Positions 1-8,145 of a stretch of 64,000 bases of DNA are shown here, one piece after another. This stretch comes from Micromonospora sp. NBRC 110009. Its GTDB lineage: Bacteria; Actinomycetota; Actinomycetes; Mycobacteriales; Micromonosporaceae. A program made the translations under genes and the position numbers. The first letter of the stretch is position 1. Every line of letters begins with the position of its first letter. The notes below the pieces were generated by a model that made no database searches, was not told the origin of the DNA, and saw only the letters and a list, made by a program, of their open reading frames with translations. The stretch is from NCBI RefSeq assembly GCF_030518795.1, contig NZ_CP130427.1, forward strand, positions 5,580,001-5,644,000, given 5' to 3'.

Positions 1-1
1 G

Positions 2-490
2 CTGCGGGCCCACTACGAGACGCCGGCCGATCAGCCTCGGGGGCGCGGCCGGACGCCGAAGGTCTACGAGGCGGCCGGCGACGGCGTGGCGATCACCGTT
101 CCGGAGCGGCGCTATGAACTCATCGCCGAGATCCTCGCGGACGCGGTCGCCGAGGACCCCCACGACGCTCCCGAGGCGGCGCGGCGGCATGCCCGGCAAC
201 GCGGCTGGGACCTCGCAGCCCGGGTACGCGACGCCGACGAGGACCTCGTCGCCGTGCTCGCCGGCCTCGGCTTCGAGCCCGAGGCGCTCGGCGCCGATGT
301 GCTGCTGCGCAACTGCCCGTTCCATGCCCTGGCCACCCGGCAGACCGCCCTGGTGTGCGGGCTCAACCACGCGTTCCTCGCGGGCCTGATCGACGGCGCG
401 GGACGCACCGACCTGCTGCCCCGGCTCGCCCCGCAGCCCGGTGCCTGCTGCGTCCGGTTGGCGCGGCTCTCACCGGCGGCACAGGTGTAG
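2..490 (+). CDS. SufR-like transcriptional regulator, C-terminal part (5' end outside window)
   Basis: The frame is open from the window edge, so the N-terminal winged helix is missing. The visible ~160 residues contain a basic stretch followed by VYEAAG and ITVPERRYEL, the kind of link seen between an ArsR/DeoR-type HTH and its effector domain. The C-terminal half has cysteines arranged as NCPFH, then LVCG about 18 residues later, then ACC near the end. SufR-type regulators use a similar NCP(F/Y)H...C...C pattern to hold an iron-sulfur cluster, so a redox- or Fe-S-sensing role is the best inference. No suf genes are visible in the window. It ends 17 bp before the stop of the convergent CapA-like gene. 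Confidence 0.6.
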   Translation: MRAHYETPADQPRGRGRTPKVYEAAGDGVAITVPERRYELIAEILADAVAEDPHDAPEAARRHARQRGWDLAARVRDADEDLVAVLAGLGFEPEALGADVLLRNCPFHALATRQTALVCGLNHAFLAGLIDGAGRTDLLPRLAPQPGACCVRLARLSPAAQV

Positions 491-506
491 CGGTCGCCGA
501 CCGCCG

Positions 507-1562
507 CTACGGGGCGGGGCTCGCCGCGAGCCCGGTGCAGGCGCGCAGGTCCGCGTACTCCCGGCGGATCCGGGCCGCGTCCTCCCCGCCGGCGAGTTCG
601 GGTCGACCGGTGCTTCGGGAGATCGTCGCGGGCACCAGCTCCGTCTTCGATATCGCCGAACCGTGGAGGGTCACCCGCAGCACCCCGGTGTCGTTGCTGT
701 ACGCGTCGTCCCGCCACCACAGGAAGTTGCCGAGGCCGTACTGCACGAAGGTCCGGCCGAGCCACCCGTCGCCGAGCAGCAGGTGGGCGTGGGTGCCGAC
801 CACCATCGTGGCGCCCGCCTCGGCCATCTCGCCGGCGAACGCACGAGCCTCGGCGGGTGGACAGTCGTCGCCCTCCGTGCCCCAGTGGACGTAGACGACG
901 ACCACGCTGGCCTGACGGCGGGCGGCGCGCACCGCCGCGACGGCGCGCGGCATTTCCCGGGTCATCGCGATGCCGGCCCGGGTGTCGGTGGCTCGCCACT
1001 CCGACCAGAGCTCGGCGACCTGGCTGAAGCCGAGGACAGCGATTCTGGTGCCGCGTACCTCGGTGATCCACGGCGTGTACGCCGCCGCCGCGTCGGCGCC
1101 CGCGCCGACGGTCGCCATCCCGGCGGCCCGGGCCGCGGCCACGGTGTCGGCCAGCCCCGTCCGTCCGTAGTCCAGCGCGTGGTTGTTGGCGATCGACACG
1201 ACGTCGACGCCCGCGGCCTTCACCGCGTCATACGCGGTCGCCGGCGCCCGGAAATGGAACTCCTTCGGCTCGGGCGCCCCGCGGGTGGTGACCGCCGTTT
1301 CCAGGTTGACCATCGCGAGGTCCGCGGCCGACAGGGTCGACGAGATCGACCCGAAGGCGGTCGGCGGGTCGGCCAGCAGATCTGCCGTACGGTCGGCGAA
1401 GTGCACGTCGCCCGCGAAGGCCAGGGTGATCTCGGCGGGGTGCGACGGGGACGCCGCAGGAGCGGCGCGGTTGGGCGCAGCGGCCGGCGAGGTCCGCGCG
1501 GGATGGCACCCGGTGACCATCAGGGTCGCCGCCAGCGCGACGAAGGATCGTGCCCAGCTCAC
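507..1562 (-). CDS. CapA-like metallophosphatase lipoprotein
   Basis: 351 residues with a GTG start and a lipoprotein signal (hydrophobic residues 7-16, lipobox VTGC with Cys19), so it is probably anchored outside the membrane. The PGA_cap/CapA metallophosphoesterase fold is shown by FAGDVHF, NLETA, NNHALDYG, HWGTE and GTHAHLL, the usual metal-binding blocks. CapA relatives take part in poly-gamma-glutamate or envelope polymer metabolism, but no capB/capC is nearby and the substrate is unknown. There is no clear Shine-Dalgarno sequence. A TACGCT hexamer sits 7 nt before the GTG, which would fit a leaderless transcript. The family assignment is secure and the role is not. Confidence 0.82.
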   Translation of the reverse strand: MSWARSFVALAATLMVTGCHPARTSPAAAPNRAAPAASPSHPAEITLAFAGDVHFADRTADLLADPPTAFGSISSTLSAADLAMVNLETAVTTRGAPEPKEFHFRAPATAYDAVKAAGVDVVSIANNHALDYGRTGLADTVAAARAAGMATVGAGADAAAAYTPWITEVRGTRIAVLGFSQVAELWSEWRATDTRAGIAMTREMPRAVAAVRAARRQASVVVVYVHWGTEGDDCPPAEARAFAGEMAEAGATMVVGTHAHLLLGDGWLGRTFVQYGLGNFLWWRDDAYSNDTGVLRVTLHGSAISKTELVPATISRSTGRPELAGGEDAARIRREYADLRACTGLAASPAP

Positions 1563-1696
1563 TCAGCGCAGCGTACGGAAACCCCGCCCGACCCTGGGCC
1601 TGGTTGGCCGGGATTGCCTCGGCCTGGCCGACAGGCCGTGGCCGGCACCCGAACTCCCAGGTGCCGGCCAGTGGCAGATCCAGTGATGCCCGACAG

Positions 1697-1739
1697 CTGA
1701 CACGGCCCTGCCGGGGCACTCCCGGCAGGGCCGTGTCAG
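1697..1739 (-). terminator. Perfect 19-bp stem-loop terminator
   Basis: Arms at 1697-1715 and 1721-1739 are exact reverse complements around a 5-nt loop. The hairpin lies just beyond the stop of the LPXTG protein gene. It has no strong U-tract, as is common in actinobacteria, but its length and GC content make it a likely terminator. Confidence 0.8.
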
Positions 1740-1740
1740 G

Positions 1741-2355
1741 TCAGGCGACGAAGCGACGACGCCGTTGCGCGAGCAGCAGTACGAGGCCGACGGCGATGAG
1801 ACTGCCGCCCATCGCGGCGAGCTTGCCGAGCGTCGGACCGGAGACTGCCGCACCGGTCACCGGCAGGCTCGGGCTCGGTGTCCCGCCGCTCGCCGGGCAG
1901 GTCTGCGCCAGGTCGAACGTTCCGTCGGTGCCCGTGATCACCGCTCTGGCGCTGGTGAGGCTGAACGGATTCACCAACGCGCCGGAGGGGGACAGGCCGG
2001 CCGGCGTCCTGATCCAGGCCTTGTCGCCGACGATCGCGCGGTCGGCGGCGGGCGTGGTCGTGATGACCTCCGTATCGGGGCCACCCTCCGTGGCGAAGGT
2101 GATGGTCAGTGAGGTGAAGGTTCCCTGCTGCGCCGCGGCCGGCAGGGCGAAGACCCAGACGTCCTCAGCCTGGAAGGGGCCACCGCCGAGGTTCGGGTCG
2201 CACACGTGCGTGCGGAACCCGGCCGCCGTCGTGCCGGTGTCCGCCGGATCGATGTTGATCGTCGTGTCCGCCCACGCGGGGGCGGCGGCGCCCAGGCCGA
2301 TCACGGCGGCCAGCATGGTGGCCCCCGCAAGGCGGGCGAATGATGGTTTGGTCAA
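1741..2355 (-). CDS. LPXTG-anchored secreted protein, function unknown
   Basis: 204 residues. I chose the TTG start because GGGGAGA lies 5 nt before it and because it gives a clean signal peptide: K3, a hydrophobic core, and cleavage after APAWA. The mature part is Thr/Pro/Ala-rich with two spaced cysteines (HVCDPN and TCPAS) and predicted beta character. The C-terminus is a textbook sorting signal: LPVTG at about residue 164, a ~20-residue hydrophobic helix, then RRRR. It should be linked to peptidoglycan by a sortase, none of which lies in this window. I recognise no enzymatic domain. The next in-frame start choices upstream would destroy the signal peptide. Confidence 0.75.
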   Translation of the reverse strand: MTKPSFARLAGATMLAAVIGLGAAAPAWADTTINIDPADTGTTAAGFRTHVCDPNLGGGPFQAEDVWVFALPAAAQQGTFTSLTITFATEGGPDTEVITTTPAADRAIVGDKAWIRTPAGLSPSGALVNPFSLTSARAVITGTDGTFDLAQTCPASGGTPSPSLPVTGAAVSGPTLGKLAAMGGSLIAVGLVLLLAQRRRRFVA

Positions 2356-2698
2356 CGAAATCTCCCCAGATAGCGTATTTCTGTTAATAGCTCGTGAAGC
2401 GGGGCGCGACCCGGTGACAGGTAACCACGAATGGCGGATGCCGATTGCCAAAATCCAGCTCCTCCCTCGGGCGCCACCAGGCTGTGCTAGGCGAACGAGG
2501 CGTGTCCGTCGCTCGCTGCCCGCGAAGTGCGGGGCAGACGCCGGCGACTCGCCAGGCGCGGACTCAGCGGTGGCGCGGCCAAGGGTCATACCGCCGGCGC
2601 GACGGGACCGGGTGGCGGTCGCCGGGTGGGGGAGTTACCCACCGAACCGAAGGCCCGTGGCGTCGGGATCCGGTGCTACCTCGGGCTGGTTGCGGCCG
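2356..2698. other. Gene-free stretch upstream of the LPXTG gene
   Basis: About 340 bp without a supportable gene. On the minus strand it ends in the GGGGAGA ribosome site of the LPXTG gene and includes an AT-richer patch (ATTAACAGAAATACGC) 15-40 nt before it that may hold the promoter. I looked for a known riboswitch consensus in the leader and found none. Confidence 0.4.
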
Positions 2699-3046
2699 TC
2701 AGAGCTCGTACGCCTTGTCGTGGCGCGGCTCGTACAGGCCCAGCTCGCCGCCGCCGGGCAGGCGGAGCATCGTCATCAGGCCCCAGCCCCGGTCGCTGAC
2801 CGGCTCGGTGAACTCGACTCCCTTGACGGTCAGCTCGGCGACGGTCGCGGCAACGTCGTCGCACATCAGGAACAGCTCGTGCGAGGCGGAGTCGGCGGGG
2901 TGCACGGCGACCTCGGCCGGCGGCAGCTTGAAGATCAACCATCCGCCGCCGGCGTCGACGTGGGGGTAACCCAGCACATCCCGGAAGAACGCCCGGTCCG
3001 CCTCGGCGTCTCGGCTGTAGATGATCACGTGCGCGCCATTGATCAC
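2699..3046 (-). CDS. VOC (glyoxalase/bleomycin-resistance) family protein
   Basis: About 115 residues forming one VOC domain: an opening HVIIYSRDAEADRAFFRDVL strand-helix, then GGGWLIFKLP, HELFLMCDD and a closing GGGELGLYEPRH. In this family His near the start and Glu near the end usually bind a metal, and both positions are present (HV at the start, GELGLYE at the end). The substrate cannot be predicted. The GTG at 3046 gives a start right at the domain edge. The GTG two codons upstream (3052) is equally possible, and neither has a good ribosome site. It lies 65 bp downstream of the AidB-like gene on the same strand and may be co-transcribed with it. Confidence 0.75.
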   Translation of the reverse strand: MINGAHVIIYSRDAEADRAFFRDVLGYPHVDAGGGWLIFKLPPAEVAVHPADSASHELFLMCDDVAATVAELTVKGVEFTEPVSDRGWGLMTMLRLPGGGELGLYEPRHDKAYEL

Positions 3047-3111
3047 GCCCACGACGATACCCAGACCGTACGACGCTGCGCCGGCGGTCCGTGCACGTGA
3101 CCTGCTGTCGC

Positions 3112-4740
3112 TCAGCCCACCTTCGGCACGGCCCGGGCGATGATCGCGGCGAAGTCGACGCCGGCCGGCAGGGTGCCGAATGCCTGGCCGTGGTCGCCGC
3201 CGAGCCGGGAGGCGCAGAAGGCGTCGGCGACGGCGGGGTGGCCGTGCCGCACCAGCAGCGAGCCCTGCAGAACCAGGGCGAGCCGTTCGACCACGCGGCG
3301 GGCCCGTAGTTCCAGGTCGCCGTGGTCGGACAGGTCGGCCCGCACCTGGCGTACGGCGGCGTCGAGCCGCGCGTCGGCGCCGGCGGCGGCGCTCACCTCG
3401 GCCTGGAACGCCGCCATGACCTGGGATTCCTTGCCGAGAGCGCGCAGTACGTCCAGTGCGGCGACGTTGCCGGAGCCCTCCCAGATCGAGTTCAGCGGGG
3501 ACTCGCGGAACAGCCGCGGCATGCCGGATTCCTCGACGTAGCCGTTGCCGCCCAGGCATTCGAGAGCCTCGGCGGCGTGTGCCGGCCAGCGCTTGCAGAC
3601 CCAGTACTTGCCGATCGCGAGAGCGAGCCGTTTGAACGCGGTCTCGCCGGCGTCGCCCCGCGCGGACCGGTCGGTCGCTCCGGCGAGGCGCATCATGAGG
3701 ACGGTGGCGGCCTCGGACTCGACCGCGAGGTCCGCGAGCACGTTGCGCATCACCGGCTGGTCGACGAGGTACCGGCCGAAGGCCTGCCGGTGGGTGACGT
3801 GGTGGGCGGCGGTGATCACGCCTTGGCGCATGCCGGCCGCCGCGCCGATGACACAGTCGAGGCGGGTCAGGTTGACCATGTCGATGATCGTGCGGACGCC
3901 ACGCCCCTCCTCGCCGACCCGCCACGCGACGGCGTGCTCGTACTCCACCTCGGACGAGGCGTTGGACCGGTTGCCGAGCTTGTCCTTCAGGCGCATCAGC
4001 CGCATCGGGTTGCGCGTGCCGTCGGGCAGGACGCGCGGGACGAGGAAGCAGGTGAGGCCGCCCGGCGCCTGGCCGAGGGTGAGGAAGAGGTCGCACATCG
4101 GCGCCGAGGTGAACCACTTGTGCCCGACGAGGCGATAGGTGCCGTCCGGCTCGGGGCGGGCCGTGGTGGTGTTGGCGCGCACGTCCGAGCCGCCCTGCTT
4201 CTCCGTCATCGACATGCCGGCCAGCAGGCCCTGCTTGGTCAGCGGTGCCCGCAGCCCGAAGTCGTACGTCGCGGCGCTGAGCAGCGGTTCGTACTGCGCG
4301 GCCAGCTCCGGGGCGTGCCGTAGCGCCGGCACCGCCGCGTAGGTCATCGAGATCGGGCAGCCGTGGCCGGCGTCGGGGCGCCAGGTGTAGAACTTTGCCG
4401 CCCGGGCCACGTGTGCGCCGGCCCGGCCGTCGGCCCACGGCGCGGCGTGCAGGCCGTGCGTGACCGCGGTGCGCATCAGCTCGTGCCAGGCCGGGTGGAA
4501 CTCCACCTCGTCGATCCGGTGCCCGTAGCGGTCGTGGGTGCGCAGGACCGGCGGGTGCTCGTTGGCCAGCCGCCCGTACTCGATCGCCTGCTCGCTGCCG
4601 CCGAGCCGGCCGAGCTCGTGCAGCTCGGCGGTGGCCCAGCCGGCGCCCTCCCGCGCGAGCCCGTCGAGCAGTGCCGGGTCGTCCGCCGCGTCGTAGCCGA
4701 CCAGCGGGGGAACCTGGTTGAACACCTCGTGCGTCGTCAC
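3112..4740 (-). CDS. AidB-like acyl-CoA dehydrogenase family flavoprotein
   Basis: 542 residues, the length of E. coli AidB (about 541) rather than of ordinary acyl-CoA dehydrogenases (about 380-400). It begins with the AidB-type block THEVFNQVPPLVGYDA and contains MSMTEKQGGSDVRANTT, KWFTSAPMCD, TRLDCVIGAAAGMRQG, FGRYLVDQPVMRNVLADL and ECLGGNGYVEESGMPRLFRE. Members bind FAD, and some bind DNA and are linked to alkylation stress. Others act as acyl-CoA dehydrogenases, so the in vivo reaction is unclear. The GTG start overlaps the TetR stop (GTGA), so the two genes are translationally coupled and this flavoenzyme is the likely target of that regulator. Confidence 0.85.
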   Translation of the reverse strand: MTTHEVFNQVPPLVGYDAADDPALLDGLAREGAGWATAELHELGRLGGSEQAIEYGRLANEHPPVLRTHDRYGHRIDEVEFHPAWHELMRTAVTHGLHAAPWADGRAGAHVARAAKFYTWRPDAGHGCPISMTYAAVPALRHAPELAAQYEPLLSAATYDFGLRAPLTKQGLLAGMSMTEKQGGSDVRANTTTARPEPDGTYRLVGHKWFTSAPMCDLFLTLGQAPGGLTCFLVPRVLPDGTRNPMRLMRLKDKLGNRSNASSEVEYEHAVAWRVGEEGRGVRTIIDMVNLTRLDCVIGAAAGMRQGVITAAHHVTHRQAFGRYLVDQPVMRNVLADLAVESEAATVLMMRLAGATDRSARGDAGETAFKRLALAIGKYWVCKRWPAHAAEALECLGGNGYVEESGMPRLFRESPLNSIWEGSGNVAALDVLRALGKESQVMAAFQAEVSAAAGADARLDAAVRQVRADLSDHGDLELRARRVVERLALVLQGSLLVRHGHPAVADAFCASRLGGDHGQAFGTLPAGVDFAAIIARAVPKVG

Positions 4741-5336
4741 GGCGATACTCCCAGCGCGCGGTGGATGAAGGTGATCAGGCCGGGGATGGTGTCCGGGCCG
4801 GCCACGCCGGCGGCCAGCGGGCCGACCATGGCCTCGGCCAGGGCGCCGACCACGGCGGTCGCGCTCAGCTCCGGGTCCTGCGGGGGTAGTTCGCCGCTCG
4901 CCACGCCCGCCGCGACGTACCCGGCGATCAGTTCGGCGTACGCCCGGCGGAAGACGAGCCGCTCCGCGTCGACCGCCGGGTCGATCGGCTCGGCGAGCAG
5001 GGCGTACGCCAACCGCGGCGACTGCAACGCGCGACCGGAGAACGTCTCGATGACCGCGGACAGCCGCTCGGCGACGCTGCTCTCCAGGGCGGCGGCACGC
5101 GCGACCGCGTCCACCTCGCGCTGGGAGGCCGTCCGGAACACCTCGGCGAACAGGTTGGCCTTGGTGGGGAAGTGGCGGTAGACGCTGCCCGTCGCCACGC
5201 CGGCCCGCTCGGCGACGGCGGCGACCGAGCAACCGGCGTAGCCGTGCTCGGCCATGATCCTCAGCGCGGCGGTGATGATCCGCTCCCGGGAGGCGCTCAG
5301 GCGGGCTTGCACCCGCTCGGTGCTCCGGTAGACCAT
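4737..5336 (-). CDS. TetR-family regulator of the AidB-like gene
   Basis: 199 residues. The N-terminal HTH is clear: ERIITAALRIMAEHGYAG, SVAAVAERAGVATGSVYRHF, PTKANLFAEVF. The remainder is a helical ligand-binding domain of the size usual in TetR. The ATG lies just 1 nt from a long perfect dyad (5338-5365), probably its own operator. There is no ribosome site between the dyad and the ATG, so translation is probably leaderless. It overlaps the AidB-like gene by 4 bp, which suggests one self-regulated operon. The ligand is unknown; an acyl-CoA or fatty acid is a reasonable guess from the target gene. Confidence 0.85.
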   Translation of the reverse strand: MVYRSTERVQARLSASRERIITAALRIMAEHGYAGCSVAAVAERAGVATGSVYRHFPTKANLFAEVFRTASQREVDAVARAAALESSVAERLSAVIETFSGRALQSPRLAYALLAEPIDPAVDAERLVFRRAYAELIAGYVAAGVASGELPPQDPELSATAVVGALAEAMVGPLAAGVAGPDTIPGLITFIHRALGVSP

Positions 5337-5337
5337 G

Positions 5338-5365
5338 CAAGGATTGAACCACCGTTCAATCCTTG
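5338..5365 (-). promoter_or_regulatory. TetR operator overlapping a leaderless promoter
   Basis: Perfect inverted repeat with 12-bp arms (CAAGGATTGAAC / GTTCAATCCTTG) and a 4-nt spacer, ending 1 nt before the TetR ATG. On the minus strand TTGAAG lies upstream and TTCAAT, inside the dyad, ends 6 nt before the ATG. Their 18-nt spacing and the position suit a -35/-10 pair giving a leaderless mRNA. Binding here would block that promoter. Confidence 0.75.
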
Positions 5366-5498
5366 GCTTCAAGACCCTGACCCGGTGACCGCGGTAGGCC
5401 GACGGAGCGAAACGTCCCCGCTGCCCGTTCGAAGCCACGCGGACGGGGTAACCGCCGACGGCTCCCGAGCGTGTCGGGACCGGGAAGGAACGGCGGCA

Positions 5499-6089
5499 AT
5501 GACCAGGATCGGCATCATCATCGGCAGCACCCGTCCGGGCCGTAACGGGGAGGCGGTGGCCCGCTGGGTGCACGAGATCGCCAGCAAGCGCGGTGACGCC
5601 GTCTACGAACTCGTCGACATCAAGGAATTCAACCTGCCCCATCTCGACGAGATGACGCCCCCGTCGCTCGGGCAGTACAGCCAGCCGCACACCCTGCGGT
5701 GGGCCGAGAAGATCGCCTCGTACGACGGGTACGTCTTCGTGACGCCCGAGTACAACCACTCCACCTCGGGGGCGCTGAAGAACGCGATCGACTTCCTGTA
5801 CGCCGAGTGGAACAACAAGGCATGCGGGTTCGTCAGCTACGGCAGCGTCGGCGGCACCCGGGCGGTCGAGCACCTGCGCCTGGTCGTGGCCGAGTTGCAG
5901 ATGGCGGACGTACGTGCGCAGGTGGCGCTGTCGCTCTTCACGGACTTCGAGAACTTCAGCGCCTTCAAGCCCGGCGCTCACCAGGTGGATGCGGTGAACA
6001 CGATGCTCGACCAACTGGCGGCCTGGAGCGGCGCGATGGCAACTCTCCGGGTCGGCACGACTATGGCGACGCCCCAGTCCGGCACCTGA
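5499..6089 (+). CDS. NADPH-dependent FMN reductase
   Basis: 196 residues of flavodoxin-like fold. GSTRPGRNGEAVARW is the FMN-phosphate loop and PEYNHSTSGALKNAID is the signature of the NADPH-dependent FMN reductase family (chromate/quinone/azo reductase relatives). The start is fixed by AAGGAA a few nt before the ATG. It probably reduces quinones or other electrophiles with NAD(P)H. It is divergent from the TetR/AidB-like operon with ~160 bp between them, so shared control by that TetR is possible, but the dyad sits much closer to the TetR gene. Confidence 0.88.
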   Translation: MTRIGIIIGSTRPGRNGEAVARWVHEIASKRGDAVYELVDIKEFNLPHLDEMTPPSLGQYSQPHTLRWAEKIASYDGYVFVTPEYNHSTSGALKNAIDFLYAEWNNKACGFVSYGSVGGTRAVEHLRLVVAELQMADVRAQVALSLFTDFENFSAFKPGAHQVDAVNTMLDQLAAWSGAMATLRVGTTMATPQSGT

Positions 6090-6141
6090 CCGACCCCGTC
6101 GGCGGACCGTTCGTGGCCGCAGGTGCAGGTCCAGTCGTTCG

Positions 6142-6342
6142 GTGGTGTCGAGGACGAGCCGGCCGATCACGCGTTCGGGCGGCCGCGTGGGCCCCGGCGG
6201 CGGCCGGCCGCCGACCTTCGACGCCCACGTTCACCGGCGACGCCACGCGGTCGAGTGCGGCATCAACCAGCTAGAACGCAACCGAGCCCTGGCCACCAGG
6301 CGCCGTCCTCAACCACGCCCGACGATCAACGAGTGGCGCTGA
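6142..6342 (+). pseudogene. Transposase C-terminal remnant (IS5/IS4-like)
   Basis: The translated stretch GGRPPTFD...RRRHAVECGINQLERNRALATR matches the pattern ending many IS5-group DDE transposases (GGRPPxFD...RNxVERxxNxLKxxRxxATRY), with the late Glu of the DDE triad in VECGIN. Only about 55 codons are recognisable and nothing resembling the N-terminal DDE region precedes them. I see no terminal inverted repeats. This is an old, truncated insertion. Confidence 0.6.
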
Positions 6343-6396
6343 CCCGCCCTGTTCCACACGACTGAGTCGCCTTGACCGGTCGACGACGATGATGGC

Positions 6397-6936
6397 ATGA
6401 CCCGCTGGCGGCGCCCGCACCCGATCACCGGCGAGCTGGTGTACGTAGCGGTGGTGCTGCCGCTCGGTGTCGCCGGGAGCACCTGGTTCCTCTACCAGAT
6501 CTTCTCCGACGAGTGGCCACCGTCGCCCTTCGTGGCCTGGCCCATCTTCCTGGTGTGTGCCTGGCTGGGGGGTGGGTGGCGGATGAGCCGCGCCGGCGTC
6601 TTCATCAGCGACGAGGGAATCCGGATCCGCACAATCTTCCGCACCCGCACGCTGCCCTGGTCCTCGGTCGCCCGGATCGACAGTTGGCCCACGAGGGCCT
6701 CCGGCTTCCCGCGGCAAACGGAAGCGATCTGGGTCCTGACCCGAGACAACAAGCCGATTGAGACGCCGCTGGTGTCTGCGCAGAAGAGATGGGGATCGAG
6801 CGCACCGCGTGTAGCGCTGACCAATGCCGACTATCACCAGGCGCTGCAGACACTGCGTGAGGCGCACCTGCGAGCGCTCGGCTCCGGAACGGCGCCCGAC
6901 CAGCCTGAGCGTCAGTCCGATACTTCTGGAAACTAG
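6397..6936 (+). CDS. Bacterial PH-domain membrane protein (bPH_6-like)
   Basis: 179 residues. Two hydrophobic segments at about residues 14-34 and 44-60 are followed by a soluble module, RAGVFISDEGIRIRTIF and LPWSSVARIDSW, the pattern of the small PH-like domain found in mycobacterial low-molecular-weight antigen CFP-6-type proteins. The tail is polar. The function is unknown; these proteins are membrane-bound and often single genes. Transposase and DUF1223 fragments flank it, so its neighbourhood has been rearranged. The start ATG is the only sensible one before the first membrane helix. Confidence 0.7.
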   Translation: MTRWRRPHPITGELVYVAVVLPLGVAGSTWFLYQIFSDEWPPSPFVAWPIFLVCAWLGGGWRMSRAGVFISDEGIRIRTIFRTRTLPWSSVARIDSWPTRASGFPRQTEAIWVLTRDNKPIETPLVSAQKRWGSSAPRVALTNADYHQALQTLREAHLRALGSGTAPDQPERQSDTSGN

Positions 6937-6939
6937 CCC

Positions 6940-7128
6940 CCGGTCGACGGGAAGCCCGAGGACGAAGGCGGGCTGGCCCCGCCGCGTCCGGACGTCGCGC
7001 TCGATCTCGGCCAGCACTTCATCTGCCCGAGGACAACGCTCGCAGCTCTTCGAAGTGAACAGCTCCACGGGCGGCCACTGACCAAAGTGGACGGCTGCCC
7101 TGGGGTAGCCCGTCGTCTTCCGTTCCAT
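6940..7128 (-). pseudogene. DUF1223 (thioredoxin-like) N-terminal fragment
   Basis: On the minus strand one frame reads PPVELFTSKSCERCPRADEVL followed by AEIERD and a hydrophobic FVLGLPVD. Intact DUF1223 proteins start with VVELFTSQGCSSCPPADALLxEL and then a strand ending in HVDYWD. The CxxC pair is retained here (CERC) but the match stops at the VD, where the reading runs into unrelated sequence behind the PH-domain gene. Only about 45 codons survive, so this is a truncated gene. Confidence 0.6.
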
Positions 7129-7203
7129 GAACGTTCAGCCAGCGGTTCCTGCCTGCGTTCCGTGCGGTCCCTAAGTTGCTTGAGGCGACGAAAGAAGGGG
7201 CCC

Positions 7204-8145
7204 ATGACCGCACTCCTCGCAATCCGGGCTCGCGGCATCACCAAATGTTTCGGCGACGTCGTCGCACTCGACGCCATCGATCTGGATGTGGCGCAGGGGC
7301 AGATCCACGGCCTGGTCGGGCCGAACGGCGCCGGCAAGACGACACTGCTCGGCCTCCTGCTGGGCCTGGCCGTCGCCGACCGCGGCCGCCTGGAGATCCT
7401 GGGCGCGCCGGTCGGACGGGCACTCGCCGCGCCCGACGGTGTCGCCGGCTTCGTGGACGGTCCCGGCCTCTACCCCTCGCTCACCGCCCGGCAGAACCTC
7501 GCCGCGCTGGCCGCACTCCACGGCCGCGACGCGCGGAAAGCAGGGATCGACGACGTGCTCGACCAGGTCGGGCTCACCGATGTCGCCGACGACCGGGCGA
7601 GCAGCTTCTCCCTCGGCATGCGTCAGCGGCTCGGGCTCGCCGCCGCCCTGCTCACCAAGCCCCGGCTGCTCGTGCTCGACGAACCCGCCAACGGCCTCGA
7701 CCCGGCCGGCAAGAAGCACGTACACCAGGTCCTCACCCGGCTCGCGGCGGACGGCGCCAGCGTCGTCCTCTCGAGCCACCGCATGGACGACCTCGAAGCA
7801 CTGTGCTCCGAGGTCACCATCGTCGCCACCGGCCGGATCGTCTTCTCCGGCCCGCTGAGCAAGCTGGCCGCCGAGAACAGCGAACTCGACTACCGGCTGC
7901 GCACCTCCGACCCGCAGGCCGCCCGCCGGCTGGCGGTCGACACGGCCGGGGTCCGCGTCGTCGACGACGCCGGCGCGCGGCACGACGCCGAGGTGCTCGT
8001 GGTGCGTGCACTGGAGCCGGGGCTCGACGAACTGGTGGTGCGGCTCGTGCACGACGGCATCGCGGTGCGTGAGCTCGCACCCGTGGTGTCGCCGCTCGAG
8101 GCCGCGTTCCTCGCCCTCACCGAGCAGCAGGAGGCCAGCCGATGA
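7204..8145 (+). CDS. ABC-2 type transporter ATPase subunit
   Basis: 313 residues. Walker A GPNGAGKTT, ABC signature SLGMRQRLGLA, Walker B LLVLDEPANGLDP and H-loop LSSHRMDD are all intact. A C-terminal ~90-residue extension follows the nucleotide-binding domain, as in exporters of the CcmA/DrrA type. The start is chosen at ATG 7204, preceded by AAGAAGGGG. It overlaps the permease gene by ATGA (8142-8145), so the two are made together. The cargo is unknown. The third gene of the operon, a large extracytoplasmic phosphoesterase, suggests an envelope function. Confidence 0.92.
   Translation: MTALLAIRARGITKCFGDVVALDAIDLDVAQGQIHGLVGPNGAGKTTLLGLLLGLAVADRGRLEILGAPVGRALAAPDGVAGFVDGPGLYPSLTARQNLAALAALHGRDARKAGIDDVLDQVGLTDVADDRASSFSLGMRQRLGLAAALLTKPRLLVLDEPANGLDPAGKKHVHQVLTRLAADGASVVLSSHRMDDLEALCSEVTIVATGRIVFSGPLSKLAAENSELDYRLRTSDPQAARRLAVDTAGVRVVDDAGARHDAEVLVVRALEPGLDELVVRLVHDGIAVRELAPVVSPLEAAFLALTEQQEASR

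Noticed and set aside
2356-2500. Possible riboswitch (c-di-AMP ydaO type) in the leader of the LPXTG gene
   Set aside because: I compared by eye with the conserved ydaO elements and found no matching core; only an AT-richer patch and a ribosome site are visible.
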